From Flavivirga eckloniae (GTDB lineage: Bacteria; Bacteroidota; Bacteroidia; Flavobacteriales; Flavobacteriaceae): a stretch of 64,000 nt of DNA. The stretch spans positions 4,479,001 to 4,543,000 of the forward strand of contig NZ_CP025791.1 in NCBI RefSeq assembly GCF_002886045.1, written 5' to 3'. Positions 1 to 13,042 of this stretch are shown here, piece after piece; within the stretch, counting starts at the first letter, position 1, and every line of letters begins with the position of its first letter. The translations under genes and the position numbers were made by a program. A model generated the notes under the pieces. It saw only the letters and a list, made by a program, of their open reading frames with translations, was not told the DNA's origin and did no database searches.

Positions 1-4421
<4,421 letters not shown>

Positions 4422-4431
4422 TATATAAGAA

Positions 4432-6531
4432 ATGAAGCAAATATTTTGTGTCTTCTGTTTGGCTCTTATGGTGAGTTGTGCAGCACCCGAAAAAGTTGAA
4501 ACAACGGTTTTATCTCCGAGTAAGGAAAATACAGTATCATTTTCGTTGGATGAATCTGGTCAGCTATTTTACTCTGTAACTCATGCAGATTTACAATTTA
4601 TAAAATCATCTGCCCTAGGTTTCGAATTAAAAGAACAGTCACTTAAAAACAATTTTGAAATTGTTTCTTCAAGCGTGTCTTCCCAAAATACCCAATGGAA
4701 AACTGTTTGGGGGCAACGAGAAACCGTTATTGATCATTTTAATGAGTTAATACTTCATTTAAAACAAAAAGAAACCAACATCCTTATTGATGTTATTGCA
4801 AGATCGTATGACGATGGGGTGGCTTTTAGATATGTTTTTCCAGAGCAGGAAAACCTGAAAGATTTTGTTATTACAGACGAGTTAACCGAATTCAGTTTTA
4901 ATGACGATTATAAAGCCTGGTGGAACTTTGCCGATTACGATAATTATGAAAAGGTTTATTATAATTCTCCAATTAGTAAAATAGGCGATTCTATTCAATT
5001 TTATAGAAGACCAGATAAAGAGGAACGACCAAATATGTGTAATACGCCTACTACTATTGAGGTTAGCAATACGTTGGTTGTTAGTATTCATGAAGCAGAT
5101 TTAACAGATTATGCAGGTATGAACTTGTTGAATACTTTGGATGGTTCTAAACTAAAAGCGCATTTAACCCCTTGGCTAAATGGCGATTTGGTTAGAGGTT
5201 CTACGCCATTTAAAACGCCATGGCGTACTGTTCAAATTGGCAAGTCGGCAGGAGATTTAGTTGAATCTGATTTAATTATGAATTTAAACCCCCCGTGTGC
5301 CTATGAAGATACCGGTTGGATAGAAACGTATAAGTACATTGGTATTTGGTGGGAATTACATATTGGAAAAACTGCCTGGGCAGAAAAAACACAGTTTGGA
5401 AGACCAATAAACAGACCACATGGCGCTAATACAAAAAATGCCAAATACCATATAGATTTTGCTGCAAAGCATGGCATTCCCGATGTACTCATCGAAGGAT
5501 GGGATAAAGGATGGGACGATATGGAAGGCTCGTGGACCGGGTATGGAATTTTCGATTGGAAAACATCAACAGACGATTTTGATATAGAAGAAGTTTGTAG
5601 ATATGGTAAAGAAAAAGGAGTAAGAATGATGATGTATCACGAAACGATCTCGGATATTGATCATTACGAACCTGCTATGGATGAGTTATACAAGATGTGT
5701 AGCGATTTGGGCATTAAAACGGTTAAAGTTGGTTACACGGGCGATGTGAATTACGATTATGATAAGAAAACCTACCGCCAGCATCACCATGGTCAATATA
5801 TGGTGCGTCATTATAAAAAGATGGTTCAAAAAGCAGCAGAATACAAATTACTTATTGTAAACCACGAGCCTATTAAATTTACTGGAGAACAACGTACATT
5901 TCCTAATTTAATGGCCAGAGAGGGAGCAAGAGGTCAGGAATATAATGCCTGGAGTTCAGGGAACTCTCCAGAACATGGTGTCGTCTTGCCTTTTACTAGA
6001 ATTCTTGGAGGACCTATAGATTTTACACCAGGGGTTTTAAAAACAGATTTGCCAGATAAAGATTGGAGTGATGCAAAATTTCAAGTTAGAACGACCACTT
6101 GTAAGCAATTGGCATATTATTTAACTATGTTTAGTCCTATTCAAATGGCTGCAGATTTGCCTGAAAATTACGAAGGCAATAAAGCTTTTAATTTTATAAA
6201 GGATGTACCAACTAATTGGTCTGAAAGTATAGTTTTAAACAGTAAAATTGGAGATTATTACACTGTTGTGCGAAAAGAGCGTGGTACAGAAAACTGGTAT
6301 TTGGGAAGTATCTCTGATGAAAACCCAAGAGAACTCGATATTAGTTTAGATTTTCTTGCAAATGGGAAAACATATGAAGCTACTATTTATGCCGATGCCA
6401 AAGATGCTCATTGGGATACCAATACACAAGCTTTCGAAATTGTTACGAAGAAAGTGTCTTCAAAAGACTCTATAAAAATGATACTGGCCCCAGGAGGTGG
6501 TCAAGCCATTTCGTTTAAGGTAGTCGAATAA
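4432..6531 (+). CDS. GH97 alpha-glycosidase lipoprotein, inverting (SusB-like) type
   Basis: Cleaves alpha-glucosides or alpha-galactosides from non-reducing ends. It begins with a lipoprotein signal (LMVSC lipobox, Cys16) and has the usual ~700-aa GH97 layout of N-terminal beta-sandwich, (beta/alpha)8 barrel and C-terminal beta domain. E479 (NHEP) and E503 (ARGQEYN) are 24 residues apart, the same spacing as the acid (E508) and base (E532) of SusB. E404 (HET) is a candidate for the further Glu. At the barrel position where retaining GH97 enzymes carry an Asp nucleophile, this protein reads KVGYTGD, with Gly, which points to the inverting type. It ends the sulfatase-GH2-GH97 operon; downstream is a MITE-like element and a bidirectional hairpin terminator. 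Substrate is inferred only at class level. Confidence 0.93.
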   Translation: MKQIFCVFCLALMVSCAAPEKVETTVLSPSKENTVSFSLDESGQLFYSVTHADLQFIKSSALGFELKEQSLKNNFEIVSSSVSSQNTQWKTVWGQRETVIDHFNELILHLKQKETNILIDVIARSYDDGVAFRYVFPEQENLKDFVITDELTEFSFNDDYKAWWNFADYDNYEKVYYNSPISKIGDSIQFYRRPDKEERPNMCNTPTTIEVSNTLVVSIHEADLTDYAGMNLLNTLDGSKLKAHLTPWLNGDLVRGSTPFKTPWRTVQIGKSAGDLVESDLIMNLNPPCAYEDTGWIETYKYIGIWWELHIGKTAWAEKTQFGRPINRPHGANTKNAKYHIDFAAKHGIPDVLIEGWDKGWDDMEGSWTGYGIFDWKTSTDDFDIEEVCRYGKEKGVRMMMYHETISDIDHYEPAMDELYKMCSDLGIKTVKVGYTGDVNYDYDKKTYRQHHHGQYMVRHYKKMVQKAAEYKLLIVNHEPIKFTGEQRTFPNLMAREGARGQEYNAWSSGNSPEHGVVLPFTRILGGPIDFTPGVLKTDLPDKDWSDAKFQVRTTTCKQLAYYLTMFSPIQMAADLPENYEGNKAFNFIKDVPTNWSESIVLNSKIGDYYTVVRKERGTENWYLGSISDENPRELDISLDFLANGKTYEATIYADAKDAHWDTNTQAFEIVTKKVSSKDSIKMILAPGGGQAISFKVVE

Positions 6532-6589
6532 TACTTTTGTTAGTTATAAGAAAAAGTTTTTTTTTGAATAAACACCTTTGTTCTAAATA

Positions 6590-6847
6590 ACGTGAATCTT
6601 CTATGGATAAGAGAATTTATGTCGTTGTGTGTCCCAGACTTGTTTCAGAACTGTTTTTTTACAGTCACAGTGCTCTCCTCTTTAAATTAAAGCCGAGAAA
6701 TGAATTTCGATTTTGATAAAAATAGGAAGAAGGAGGCGTTTTATTAAAAATAACAAACAAATATAACCCTCCGAATCCCGATTACATCGGGATCCACCTC
6801 CCTTTTTAAAAGGGAGGAACATCTTGAATTCTTAAGCAAGAATACGT
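6590..6847 (+). mobile_element. MITE-like element, copy A
   Basis: A 258-bp non-coding element that is about 95% identical, in inverted orientation, to 18287-18541 (hand alignment: roughly a dozen substitutions plus a 4-base and a 1-base indel). Ends are imperfect terminal inverted repeats of the form ACGTGAATCTT / AAGA(T)TTACGT; the right end here is degraded. The flanks carry the direct repeat TAAATA (6584-6589 and 6848-6853), which could be a target duplication. The interior contains two palindromes, one around GAATCCCGAT...ATCGGGAT and one CCTCCCTTTTTAAAAGGGAGG-like. No transposase is encoded. It sits between convergent genes, where its hairpins could aid termination. Confidence 0.75.
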
Positions 6848-6856
6848 TAAATAGCA

Positions 6857-6897
6857 AAAAATCCACTTGAACACTTTAATGTTTCAAGTGGATTTTT
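6857..6897. terminator. Bidirectional rho-independent terminator
   Basis: Perfect 15-bp stem AAAAATCCACTTGAA / TTCAAGTGGATTTTT with an 11-base loop. It has A-runs and T-runs on both sides, so it works for the GH97 operon from the left and for any transcript arriving from the sugar-porter side. Confidence 0.85.
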
Positions 6898-7187
6898 AAA
6901 TTGAGGCTAGAGTGATAACCTATATAAAAAGGTTTTTTCGGGACTTTGGATTGTTATGAGGTTCAAATATCTGTTTTTTAAAGAGTTATACAGGGGACAA
7001 ATTGGTCTTATTAGGGGGGCTTTTTGTTCTTGTAACTGATTAAGAGTCAGTTTGTTTAGTTTTTGTAAGAACAATCGTATTAATCCTTCTCTGTTAAAAT
7101 CCAATAGACATGATACAAAATATATAATTATTGTCGCATAAATAATCTGAAGTGTATTTAAAAGGAATAATGAGATCATTTTCTAAA

Positions 7188-7444
7188 TTAATAATGTCCC
7201 AAAGCGTTTCTTTTTTTACAAAAAAGTGTTTGGTTTCCTTGTAAGATTTTCAGATTCAAATTTAATATCATTATAAACGGAAGGGGATTATAATTTCTTT
7301 TTACCATAGCTTTAGAGTCTACAAAAATGTCTAAAACATGATATTCAAAAGCTGTAAGAAACTTTTTTTCTTCAAATCATACAGAGCTACTTTATGGTGT
7401 TTTTTTAATCCAACAAAGGCTATCTGATAATTTGGAAATTCCAT
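7188..7444 (-). pseudogene. Frameshifted remnant resembling a DUF177/YceD N-terminus
   Basis: On the minus strand an ATG at 7444 opens a frame that reads MEFPNYQIAFVGLKKHHKV and then YDLKKK. In a run of seven T/A bases near 7362-7369 the frame shifts, after which the reading continues FLTAFEYHVLDIFVDSKAMV and so on to a stop at 7188. The pattern I-x-F-x-GLK...YDL-KKF...AFEY...D...VD is what I recall of the start of DUF177 proteins in Flavobacteria. The second half of that family (the GEYQINVAQY-like region) is not found, so the copy is both frameshifted and truncated. It may be a copy brought in by rearrangement next to the MITE-like element. The match is from memory and only moderate. Confidence 0.35.
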
Positions 7445-7522
7445 GATATAATGGTTCAATTACCATTTTGTTCTTATGGTTTATAAAACAGGATGTATTC
7501 TATACGTTTAATTCAAAAAAGA

Positions 7523-8917
7523 TTAGTCAAACATTTCTTCTAGCTCTTCCAGGGTTTTATTTTTAGTTTCGGGTATTTTAAACTTTACAAATAGGAAACA
7601 TACCACACAAATGCCTCCGTACAGCCAAAATGTTCCAAAAGGCCCTAGAGCATCGTTTAAAATTGGAAAACTGTATGTTAATAGGAAACAAGCAATCCAA
7701 AGTGCTGTAACCGTTAACGACATAGCTGCTCCTCTAATTTTGTTCGGAAAGATTTCTGATGCCAATACCCAAAATACCGGCGCTAAAGTAAGTGCATATA
7801 TAGCTATGGCAGTTACCACGAGCATAACTAAAGTGAAACCTTTTAGTTCGAAGAAATAGAATAGCCCTATGAACAGGTACGATAAACCTAGTCCTACAGA
7901 GCCTAGGAGCCATAGTTTTTTTCTTCCCCATCGGTCGATCATCTGCATAGCAATAACAGTAAACACCAAATTTACAACACCAGTTAATATGATGTTGAAT
8001 AAGGCATCACTTACACCATATCCGGCACTGGTAAATACTTCTTCTGCATAATTAAAAACTACATTTATACCGCACCATTGTTGCAGAAATGCAAGAACAA
8101 TTCCGATAAAAATTAGTTTTTTGTTTTTACTGTTAAAAAGCTCTTTTACTTTAACAACTTCTTCGCTACCTTTCTGTAGGGTTGCTTTTATTTCATTCTG
8201 GATTTCATTTGCGTAATCCCTTCCTCCAATATTGTTCAGTACTTTTAAAGAGTCGTCCCATCGTTTGTTTTTAGACAACCACCTTGGACTTTCCGGAATA
8301 ACAAAAATCAAAACAAAAAATAAAGTAGCAGGAACTAATTCTGCCCAAAACATCCATCTCCAGCCCGTTTGTCCGTTCCAGGAATTCATGATTTCCATAT
8401 CTGTCATGCCTTCTGGAACTGCATCTGCAATAAAATAGTTGAAAATCTGTGCAGAAAGAATACCAATTACAATAGCCAATTGATTTAAGGAAACCAATCT
8501 TCCTCTATATATAGATGGAGATACTTCAGCAATATACATAGGTGAAATTGTAGAAGCTAATCCAATACCTAAACCACCTAAAATTCTAAAAACAATAAAA
8601 ATATTAAAGTCGTTAAAAGCTCCAGTACCAGCAGCAGAAATAACAAACAGTAAAGCTGCTAGACCTAATGGTCTTTTACGTCCAAAACGCTCGGTTACCT
8701 TACCTGCAATGGCAGCTCCAACAATACATCCAATTAATGCACTCCCCATAGCCCAACCCTGTAACGCAGGTATTTCTGTAATTTCAAAAAACCGCTCATA
8801 AAAAGGTTTAGCCCCTCCAATAACCACCCAATCGTAGCCGAAAAGCAGTCCGCCAAGAGCAGAAATCATTGAGATTGTAAGAATGTATTTAAAGTTTAAT
8901 TGATTAGATTTAGACAT
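7523..8917 (-). CDS. Sugar porter family MFS transporter
   Basis: Proton-coupled sugar uptake across the inner membrane. The 464-aa protein has 12 hydrophobic segments and the sugar-porter signatures: RFGRKRPLG after TM2, an R-x-G-R-L pattern after TM4 (YRGRLVSLNQ), PESPRWL before the central loop (about residue 208), DRWGRKKLW after TM8 and PETKNKTLEELEEMF at the C-terminus. It resembles XylE/AraE-type carriers; the sugar is not readable. Transcribed divergently from the GntR regulator and sugar-acid operon, with a 400-bp gap, so it is probably co-controlled with them. It lies inside the segment bounded by the inverted MITE-like copies. Confidence 0.93.
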   Translation of the reverse strand: MSKSNQLNFKYILTISMISALGGLLFGYDWVVIGGAKPFYERFFEITEIPALQGWAMGSALIGCIVGAAIAGKVTERFGRKRPLGLAALLFVISAAGTGAFNDFNIFIVFRILGGLGIGLASTISPMYIAEVSPSIYRGRLVSLNQLAIVIGILSAQIFNYFIADAVPEGMTDMEIMNSWNGQTGWRWMFWAELVPATLFFVLIFVIPESPRWLSKNKRWDDSLKVLNNIGGRDYANEIQNEIKATLQKGSEEVVKVKELFNSKNKKLIFIGIVLAFLQQWCGINVVFNYAEEVFTSAGYGVSDALFNIILTGVVNLVFTVIAMQMIDRWGRKKLWLLGSVGLGLSYLFIGLFYFFELKGFTLVMLVVTAIAIYALTLAPVFWVLASEIFPNKIRGAAMSLTVTALWIACFLLTYSFPILNDALGPFGTFWLYGGICVVCFLFVKFKIPETKNKTLEELEEMFD

Positions 8918-9285
8918 GTATTTAAATATAAATGTTAGAGTTCTTTTTGCTATTATTTAGGGCTATTTTGGTTTCTTTAAAAGAGAACGCCCTAGATGTA
9001 AATATCCTTTAAATGGTTATGTTTTTAGAACACTTTCCAAACTATTAGTAATACAGGAAAAAAATGTTCCATTTTGGCGTATTACGTGAATAAGGAAGTA
9101 ATAGCAAAGCTAGGGAGTATGTTAAAATCATTGTCGTACTATTAGTTTTATTAGGTAGTAAATATTGTTCAAAGTCTATAACTAAAAGGTTATAAAGAGG
9201 TAATAAACTTAGTTTTTATAACGCATCCCGGTTTTTCAAAAAGGTATTTAGGTTAATTAAATTTGTTTTTAAGGGTTAAAATTGT
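8918..9285. other. Divergent promoter region, sugar porter / GntR operon
   Basis: No gene. AT-rich, with a loose dyad GGGC...GCCC at about 8959-8991. The string ATTACGTGAAT near 9080 resembles the end of the MITE-like elements but has no partner. The only clear regulatory signal is the palindrome that follows at 9286. Promoter boxes could not be fixed with confidence. Confidence 0.4.
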
Positions 9286-9317
9286 AATATTGTATTTTGT
9301 ATACAAAATACAATATT
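9286..9317. promoter_or_regulatory. 32-bp perfect palindrome, probable GntR operator
   Basis: Left half AATATTGTATTTTGTA is followed directly by its exact reverse complement, giving a centre TTGTATACAA, which is the sort of dyad bound by FadR/FCD-type GntR regulators. The palindrome ends on the base before the ATG at 9318. A bound dimer, or the RNA hairpin it would form, would block expression of the regulator and of the operon behind it. Autoregulation is inferred from position. Confidence 0.75.
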
Positions 9318-9941
9318 ATGATTGAACACACTAGCATTAGTGAGCCCATATATTTGAAACTAAAGCAAATGATTCTTAATGGAGAGCTCAAGCAGGGCGA
9401 AAAAATAGTCCAGGAAAAGATTGCTGAACAACTAGGAGTAAGCAGGACACCATTAATGAAAGCTTTATTGACCTTAGAGAATGAGTATTTGGTTAAAAGT
9501 ATTCCTCGAAGAGGGATGTATATACGTTCGTGGGACGAGAAAGAAATCATTGATATTTATGTCTGTAGAGAGGCTATTGAGGGGATGGCTGCAAGGTTGT
9601 TGGCGCAATCGAAAGATGATAACGCTATTGAACAACTTAAAGCATGTTTTAACCCTTTTTTAGCGAGTGAAAAAATTGATCTTGATGCCTATACAAACGC
9701 AGATGAAATGTTTCATTCGTTGTTAATCAAACTTACGGGAAATGCGCCTTTAGATAAGATCTATTTCTTCGGAAATATTCATGAGAAAGTGATTGGCCAT
9801 GGCTTGGTAAGACCTCCAGAAGAGACCTTGGACGAGCATTTTAAAATCATTAAGGCTATAGAAGCAGGCGATGAAGATAAGGCCGAACAATACGCTAGAG
9901 AGCACATTAAAAAATCTAGAGAATTACTATTTGATAAATAA
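9318..9941 (+). CDS. GntR-family (FCD) transcriptional regulator
   Basis: Ligand-responsive DNA-binding repressor or activator. The N-terminal winged helix (about 5-70) has SEPIYLKLKQMILNGELKQG and the recognition part GVSRTPLMKAL; residues 75-200 form the all-helical FCD domain, which usually binds a carboxylic acid through a metal held by Asp and His (DEMFH, DEHF and EHIKKS are in the expected places). I start at the ATG at 9318; a TTG at 9297 would place the start inside the palindromic operator. The stop is 11 bp before the dehydrogenase gene, so the regulator heads the operon. An organic-acid or sugar-acid effector fits both the FCD fold and the enzymes downstream. 207 aa, a normal length for the family. 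Confidence 0.92.
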   Translation: MIEHTSISEPIYLKLKQMILNGELKQGEKIVQEKIAEQLGVSRTPLMKALLTLENEYLVKSIPRRGMYIRSWDEKEIIDIYVCREAIEGMAARLLAQSKDDNAIEQLKACFNPFLASEKIDLDAYTNADEMFHSLLIKLTGNAPLDKIYFFGNIHEKVIGHGLVRPPEETLDEHFKIIKAIEAGDEDKAEQYAREHIKKSRELLFDK

Positions 9942-9952
9942 ATACTTAAAAA

Positions 9953-10999
9953 GTGAAAAATTACAACATTGCCGTAGTGCCAGGAGATGGTATAGGAAAC
10001 GAAATAGTACCAGAAGGGTATAGGGTTTTAGAAGCAGTAGCAAAAAAATACGATTTTAACCTAACTTCGGAAGTATTCGATTGGGGAGCAGGTTATTATT
10101 TAAAGCATAACAAGTTTTTGCCTGAAGATGGCTTAGAAAAGCTTAAGGCATTTGATGCGGTTTATTTCGGATCGGTTGGCTTGCCAGAAGTTGATGATAC
10201 GCTACCAGCTAAAGACTATACATTTAAAGTGCGAACAAACTTTAATCAGTATGTTAATTACAGACCAGTTAGAACCTATCCAGGCGTACAACGTCCGCTA
10301 AGAACAGAAAAGCATATAGATTTTGTAATCGTAAGGGAAAATACAGAGGGCGAATTTGTACAGGTAGGGAGTCAATATTTACCAGATTCTGAAAATGGCA
10401 TGGGGGTAGATACCAGTATATTTACCAGAAAAGGTATAGAGCGCGTAGCACATTATGCGTTTAAATTGGCTAGGAAAAGAAGACATAAAGTTACCCATAT
10501 AACAAAATCTAACACATTAATTAATAGTTTAACCTATTGGGATCGTGTTATTAAGGAAGTGGCAACTCAATATCCAGATGTGGAGCATGACCAAATGTAT
10601 ATTGATAATTCTACGGCAAGTTTTGTTTTAAAACCAGAGGTATTCGATGTGGTATTAACAACTAACTTATTTGGAGATATTTTAAGCGATTTAGGAGGCG
10701 CAGTTATGGGAAGCCTTGGACTTGGCGGTAGTGGTAACATTAATCCAGAAAAGGATTTTCCGTCTATGTTCGAGCCTATTCATGGTTCTGCTCCCGATAT
10801 TGCAGGAGAGAACATTGCTAACCCTTACGGACAAATATGGTCTGCCGCTATCATGTTAGAGCACTTAGGGGAAACCGAAGCGGCGAATAATATTATGGAA
10901 GCTATCGATAAAAGTACCTCGGAAGGTGTACTTACAAAAGATTTAGGAGGTACTGCGAGTACTTCTGATGTGGCAGATGCCGTGATTAAAAATTTATAA
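9953..10999 (+). CDS. Tartrate dehydrogenase / isopropylmalate dehydrogenase family, NAD-dependent beta-decarboxylating
   Basis: Oxidises a 2-hydroxy (3-substituted) acid and usually decarboxylates it. The start is GTG at 9953, 11 bp after the regulator. The 348-aa sequence has the family pattern: VPGDGIGNEIVPEG at the N-terminus, the substrate arginines in RTNFNQYVNYRPVR, VRENTEGEF, Tyr/Lys region KSNTL, metal Asp residues in TTNLFGDILSDLGGA and the NAD loop MFEPIHGSAPDIAGENIANP. It looks closest to tartrate/D-malate dehydrogenases rather than to LeuB, and no leu or citrate-cycle genes are near. Since PdxA-type dehydrogenases do the oxidative decarboxylation of 4-phospho acids in DUF1537 pathways, this enzyme may take that place here; that is an inference from the operon. 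Confidence 0.88.
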   Translation: MKNYNIAVVPGDGIGNEIVPEGYRVLEAVAKKYDFNLTSEVFDWGAGYYLKHNKFLPEDGLEKLKAFDAVYFGSVGLPEVDDTLPAKDYTFKVRTNFNQYVNYRPVRTYPGVQRPLRTEKHIDFVIVRENTEGEFVQVGSQYLPDSENGMGVDTSIFTRKGIERVAHYAFKLARKRRHKVTHITKSNTLINSLTYWDRVIKEVATQYPDVEHDQMYIDNSTASFVLKPEVFDVVLTTNLFGDILSDLGGAVMGSLGLGGSGNINPEKDFPSMFEPIHGSAPDIAGENIANPYGQIWSAAIMLEHLGETEAANNIMEAIDKSTSEGVLTKDLGGTASTSDVADAVIKNL

Positions 11000-11005
11000 G
11001 ATACC

Positions 11006-11644
11006 ATGAATCGTATTGTTGATCTTACATTAACATTTACTCAAGATATTACCGGGTTTTCAAAAGAAACTAGTAAAACGCTTGAGACAGATGGGTGGAA
11101 TGCCAGTACATTAACGTTTTACTCGCATTGTGGCACGCATATGGACGCTCCCATACATTTTAATGTAAGCAAGCAAACGATTGATGAAATACCGGTTACG
11201 GATTTTGTTGGGAAAGCCTGGGTTATAGATGTACGCCATATAGACTCTAAGGGCCTTATAACCCCAAAGCATATTTCTCAAGATGTTAGGGATAAGTTCA
11301 CTGCTGGGGATAGTTTAATTTTCTGGACTGGTTGGTCGCAGTACGTAAACACTCCGAAATACCGTGACGAACTGCCGAGAATAAGTGGGGCGCTTGCCTT
11401 ATGGTGTGTTAATAATAACGTAAAAATGATTGGTGTAGAACCACCTTCGGTAGCCGATGTAAACAATTTAGCAGAGGTCACTAAAATTCATGATATTTTA
11501 TTGCGAAGTGTGGTTATTATTGAAGGACTTACAAATATTGATGCTTTACTAACTAATTGTGTTGAATTGATTGCGCTACCCTTAAAAATAGGAAAAGGTG
11601 ATGGCGCGCCTGCTCGAGTGATAGCTATTGAAACAAATTCATGA
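11006..11644 (+). CDS. Cyclase family (kynurenine-formamidase-like) metal-dependent hydrolase
   Basis: A PF04199-type hydrolase; members open amide, lactone or cyclic bonds with a bound metal. The metal motif HxGTHxDxPxH is complete: H41, H45, D47 and H51 in HCGTHMDAPIHF. The rest is a single compact domain of 212 aa, the usual length. It starts 6 bp after the dehydrogenase and its stop overlaps the next start by 4 bp (ATGA), so translation is probably coupled. No kynurenine or tryptophan genes are nearby; with a Gfo/Idh/MocA dehydrogenase, a kinase and a decarboxylating dehydrogenase in the same operon, hydrolysis of a sugar lactone is the best guess. The reaction itself is not proven by sequence. 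Confidence 0.85.
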   Translation: MNRIVDLTLTFTQDITGFSKETSKTLETDGWNASTLTFYSHCGTHMDAPIHFNVSKQTIDEIPVTDFVGKAWVIDVRHIDSKGLITPKHISQDVRDKFTAGDSLIFWTGWSQYVNTPKYRDELPRISGALALWCVNNNVKMIGVEPPSVADVNNLAEVTKIHDILLRSVVIIEGLTNIDALLTNCVELIALPLKIGKGDGAPARVIAIETNS

Positions 11645-13041
11645 GCATCTTATTATCCGATATATCGAAGCAATTGCCAATAGAAGATACGTCTAATTAC
11701 AGGCAATTAAATAAAAGGCTTTTTGAAAGTTTAAACAGGACATGTGTTGTAGTTGATGATGACCCTACTGGAAATCAAACGGTTTACGATATACCACTTT
11801 TAACCGAGTGGCATTTAGAAGCTTTGGTTGAAGAGTTTAAAAAAGAAACACCTGTGTTCTTTTTGCTAACCAATTCCAGAAGCTTAACAGAAGAAAAATC
11901 GTCGGAAATTTATCGTGAAATTTCGAAAAATGTTTTAAAAGCATCAAAGCTTACAAATCGCGAGTTTACTGTGATTAGTAGAAGTGATTCAACGTTAAGG
12001 GGGCATTTTTCGGAAGTAAATGTTATAAAAAACACCATGGGTTTTAATGATGCCATTACCGTTTTTCTTCCCGTAATGTTCGAAGGGAATAGGGTTACGG
12101 TAAATGATGTACATTACATTTCTGATGAGAATTGTTTGGTTCCAGTTAACGAAACACCGTTTTCCCAAGATCATACTTTTGCATATTCCAATGCGAACTT
12201 AAAAGCATGGATTCAGGAGAAAACACATGGAGAGGTAAATGCCTCAGATGTTTTTTCGGTAGCCATCGAAACTATTAGAAATAAAAGCAAGGCATGGCTT
12301 TGCGAACAGGTCATGGCGCTGCAAGCTGGTGTTTACTGTATTTGGAATGCATTAAACTATTATGATCTGGATAAGGTAACACATGCCTTATTATTAGCCG
12401 AAGAATCAGGTAAAAGAATTGTATACCGTACGTCGAGTTCATTCGTGCCTTCTTATATTGGATTAAAACCTAAACCATTATTAACTTCAGAAGAAATAAT
12501 TGGCACAAACAACCTAACAGGGGGATTAACCATAGTGGGATCTTACGTTCCTAAATCTTCCGAACAACTAAACTATACTTTAAAATATTATAATGAAAAC
12601 GGTATTATAGAAATTGATGTAAATACGATATTAAAAGAAGGCGCAGATATATATTTAGCCTCTATCATTTCAAAAATAGATGAAAATTTAACACGTGGCA
12701 ATCATGTTATTGTTTACACAAGCAGAAAGCTAATTACAGGGGGAAATGACAATTCCAGTATAGATATTGCATCAAAAGTATCAGGGGCATTGGTTACCTT
12801 AGTAAGAGGTATTAGTGTTCAACCAAAATATATATTAGCCAAAGGAGGAATTACGTCACATGATTTGGCTGTAAAAGGCTTAAGGATGAAACGCTCAAAG
12901 GTTTTAGGGCAAATAGATCCAGGTATTCCTGTATGGGAAATGGGGGAAGAAACAAAATTCCCAAAATTACCATACATCGTATTTCCTGGTAATGTAGGTA
13001 ATGAGAAAACACTTATAAAAATAACTCAAAAACTATCATGA
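11641..13041 (+). CDS. Four-carbon acid sugar kinase family (DUF1537) protein
   Basis: Members phosphorylate short sugar acids such as threonate and erythronate at the terminal hydroxyl, using ATP. The 466-aa protein has both domains: an N-terminal substrate domain with DDDPTG (39-44) and SRSDSTLRGH (113-122), and a C-terminal nucleotide domain with LAKGGITSHDLA and FPGNVGNEKTL. The usual DDLTGA sequence is replaced by DDPTGN, and the family's K-x-DSTLRG reads RSDSTLRG. The ATG overlaps the stop of the cyclase-fold gene by 4 bp and its stop lies 1 bp before the MFS gene. No class II aldolase or isomerase partner (YgbL/YgbM type) is present, so the product is likely handled by the upstream dehydrogenase. 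Confidence 0.88.
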   Translation: MSILLSDISKQLPIEDTSNYRQLNKRLFESLNRTCVVVDDDPTGNQTVYDIPLLTEWHLEALVEEFKKETPVFFLLTNSRSLTEEKSSEIYREISKNVLKASKLTNREFTVISRSDSTLRGHFSEVNVIKNTMGFNDAITVFLPVMFEGNRVTVNDVHYISDENCLVPVNETPFSQDHTFAYSNANLKAWIQEKTHGEVNASDVFSVAIETIRNKSKAWLCEQVMALQAGVYCIWNALNYYDLDKVTHALLLAEESGKRIVYRTSSSFVPSYIGLKPKPLLTSEEIIGTNNLTGGLTIVGSYVPKSSEQLNYTLKYYNENGIIEIDVNTILKEGADIYLASIISKIDENLTRGNHVIVYTSRKLITGGNDNSSIDIASKVSGALVTLVRGISVQPKYILAKGGITSHDLAVKGLRMKRSKVLGQIDPGIPVWEMGEETKFPKLPYIVFPGNVGNEKTLIKITQKLS

Positions 13042-13042
13042 T

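Larger units (their letters stand above)
6532..7522. other. 990-bp intergenic region between convergent GH97 and sugar porter
   Basis: Holds MITE-like copy A (6590-6847), a strong hairpin terminator (6857-6897) and a frameshifted remnant that resembles a DUF177 (YceD) gene on the minus strand (7188-7444). An open frame of 90 codons at 6907-7179 (-) has no recognisable domain and is not called. Nothing else was seen in 6898-7187 or 7445-7522. Confidence 0.7.

Noticed and set aside
6907-7179. 90-codon open frame on the minus strand, hydrophobic at the start
   Set aside because: Isolated in AT-rich intergenic DNA, no domain, low-complexity Ile/Leu start, and no operon context; likely chance.
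9060-9110. ATTACGTGAAT motif as a third copy of the 256-bp MITE
   Set aside because: Only about 11 bases match one end; no interior or second end follows.
9297-9317. TTG start giving seven extra residues to the GntR protein
   Set aside because: It would begin inside the perfect palindrome; the ATG at 9318 gives the normal family N-terminus.
9953-10999. Isocitrate dehydrogenase or LeuB of central metabolism
   Set aside because: No leu or citrate-cycle neighbours; sequence surroundings of VRENTEGEF and the operon fit the tartrate/D-malate type better.
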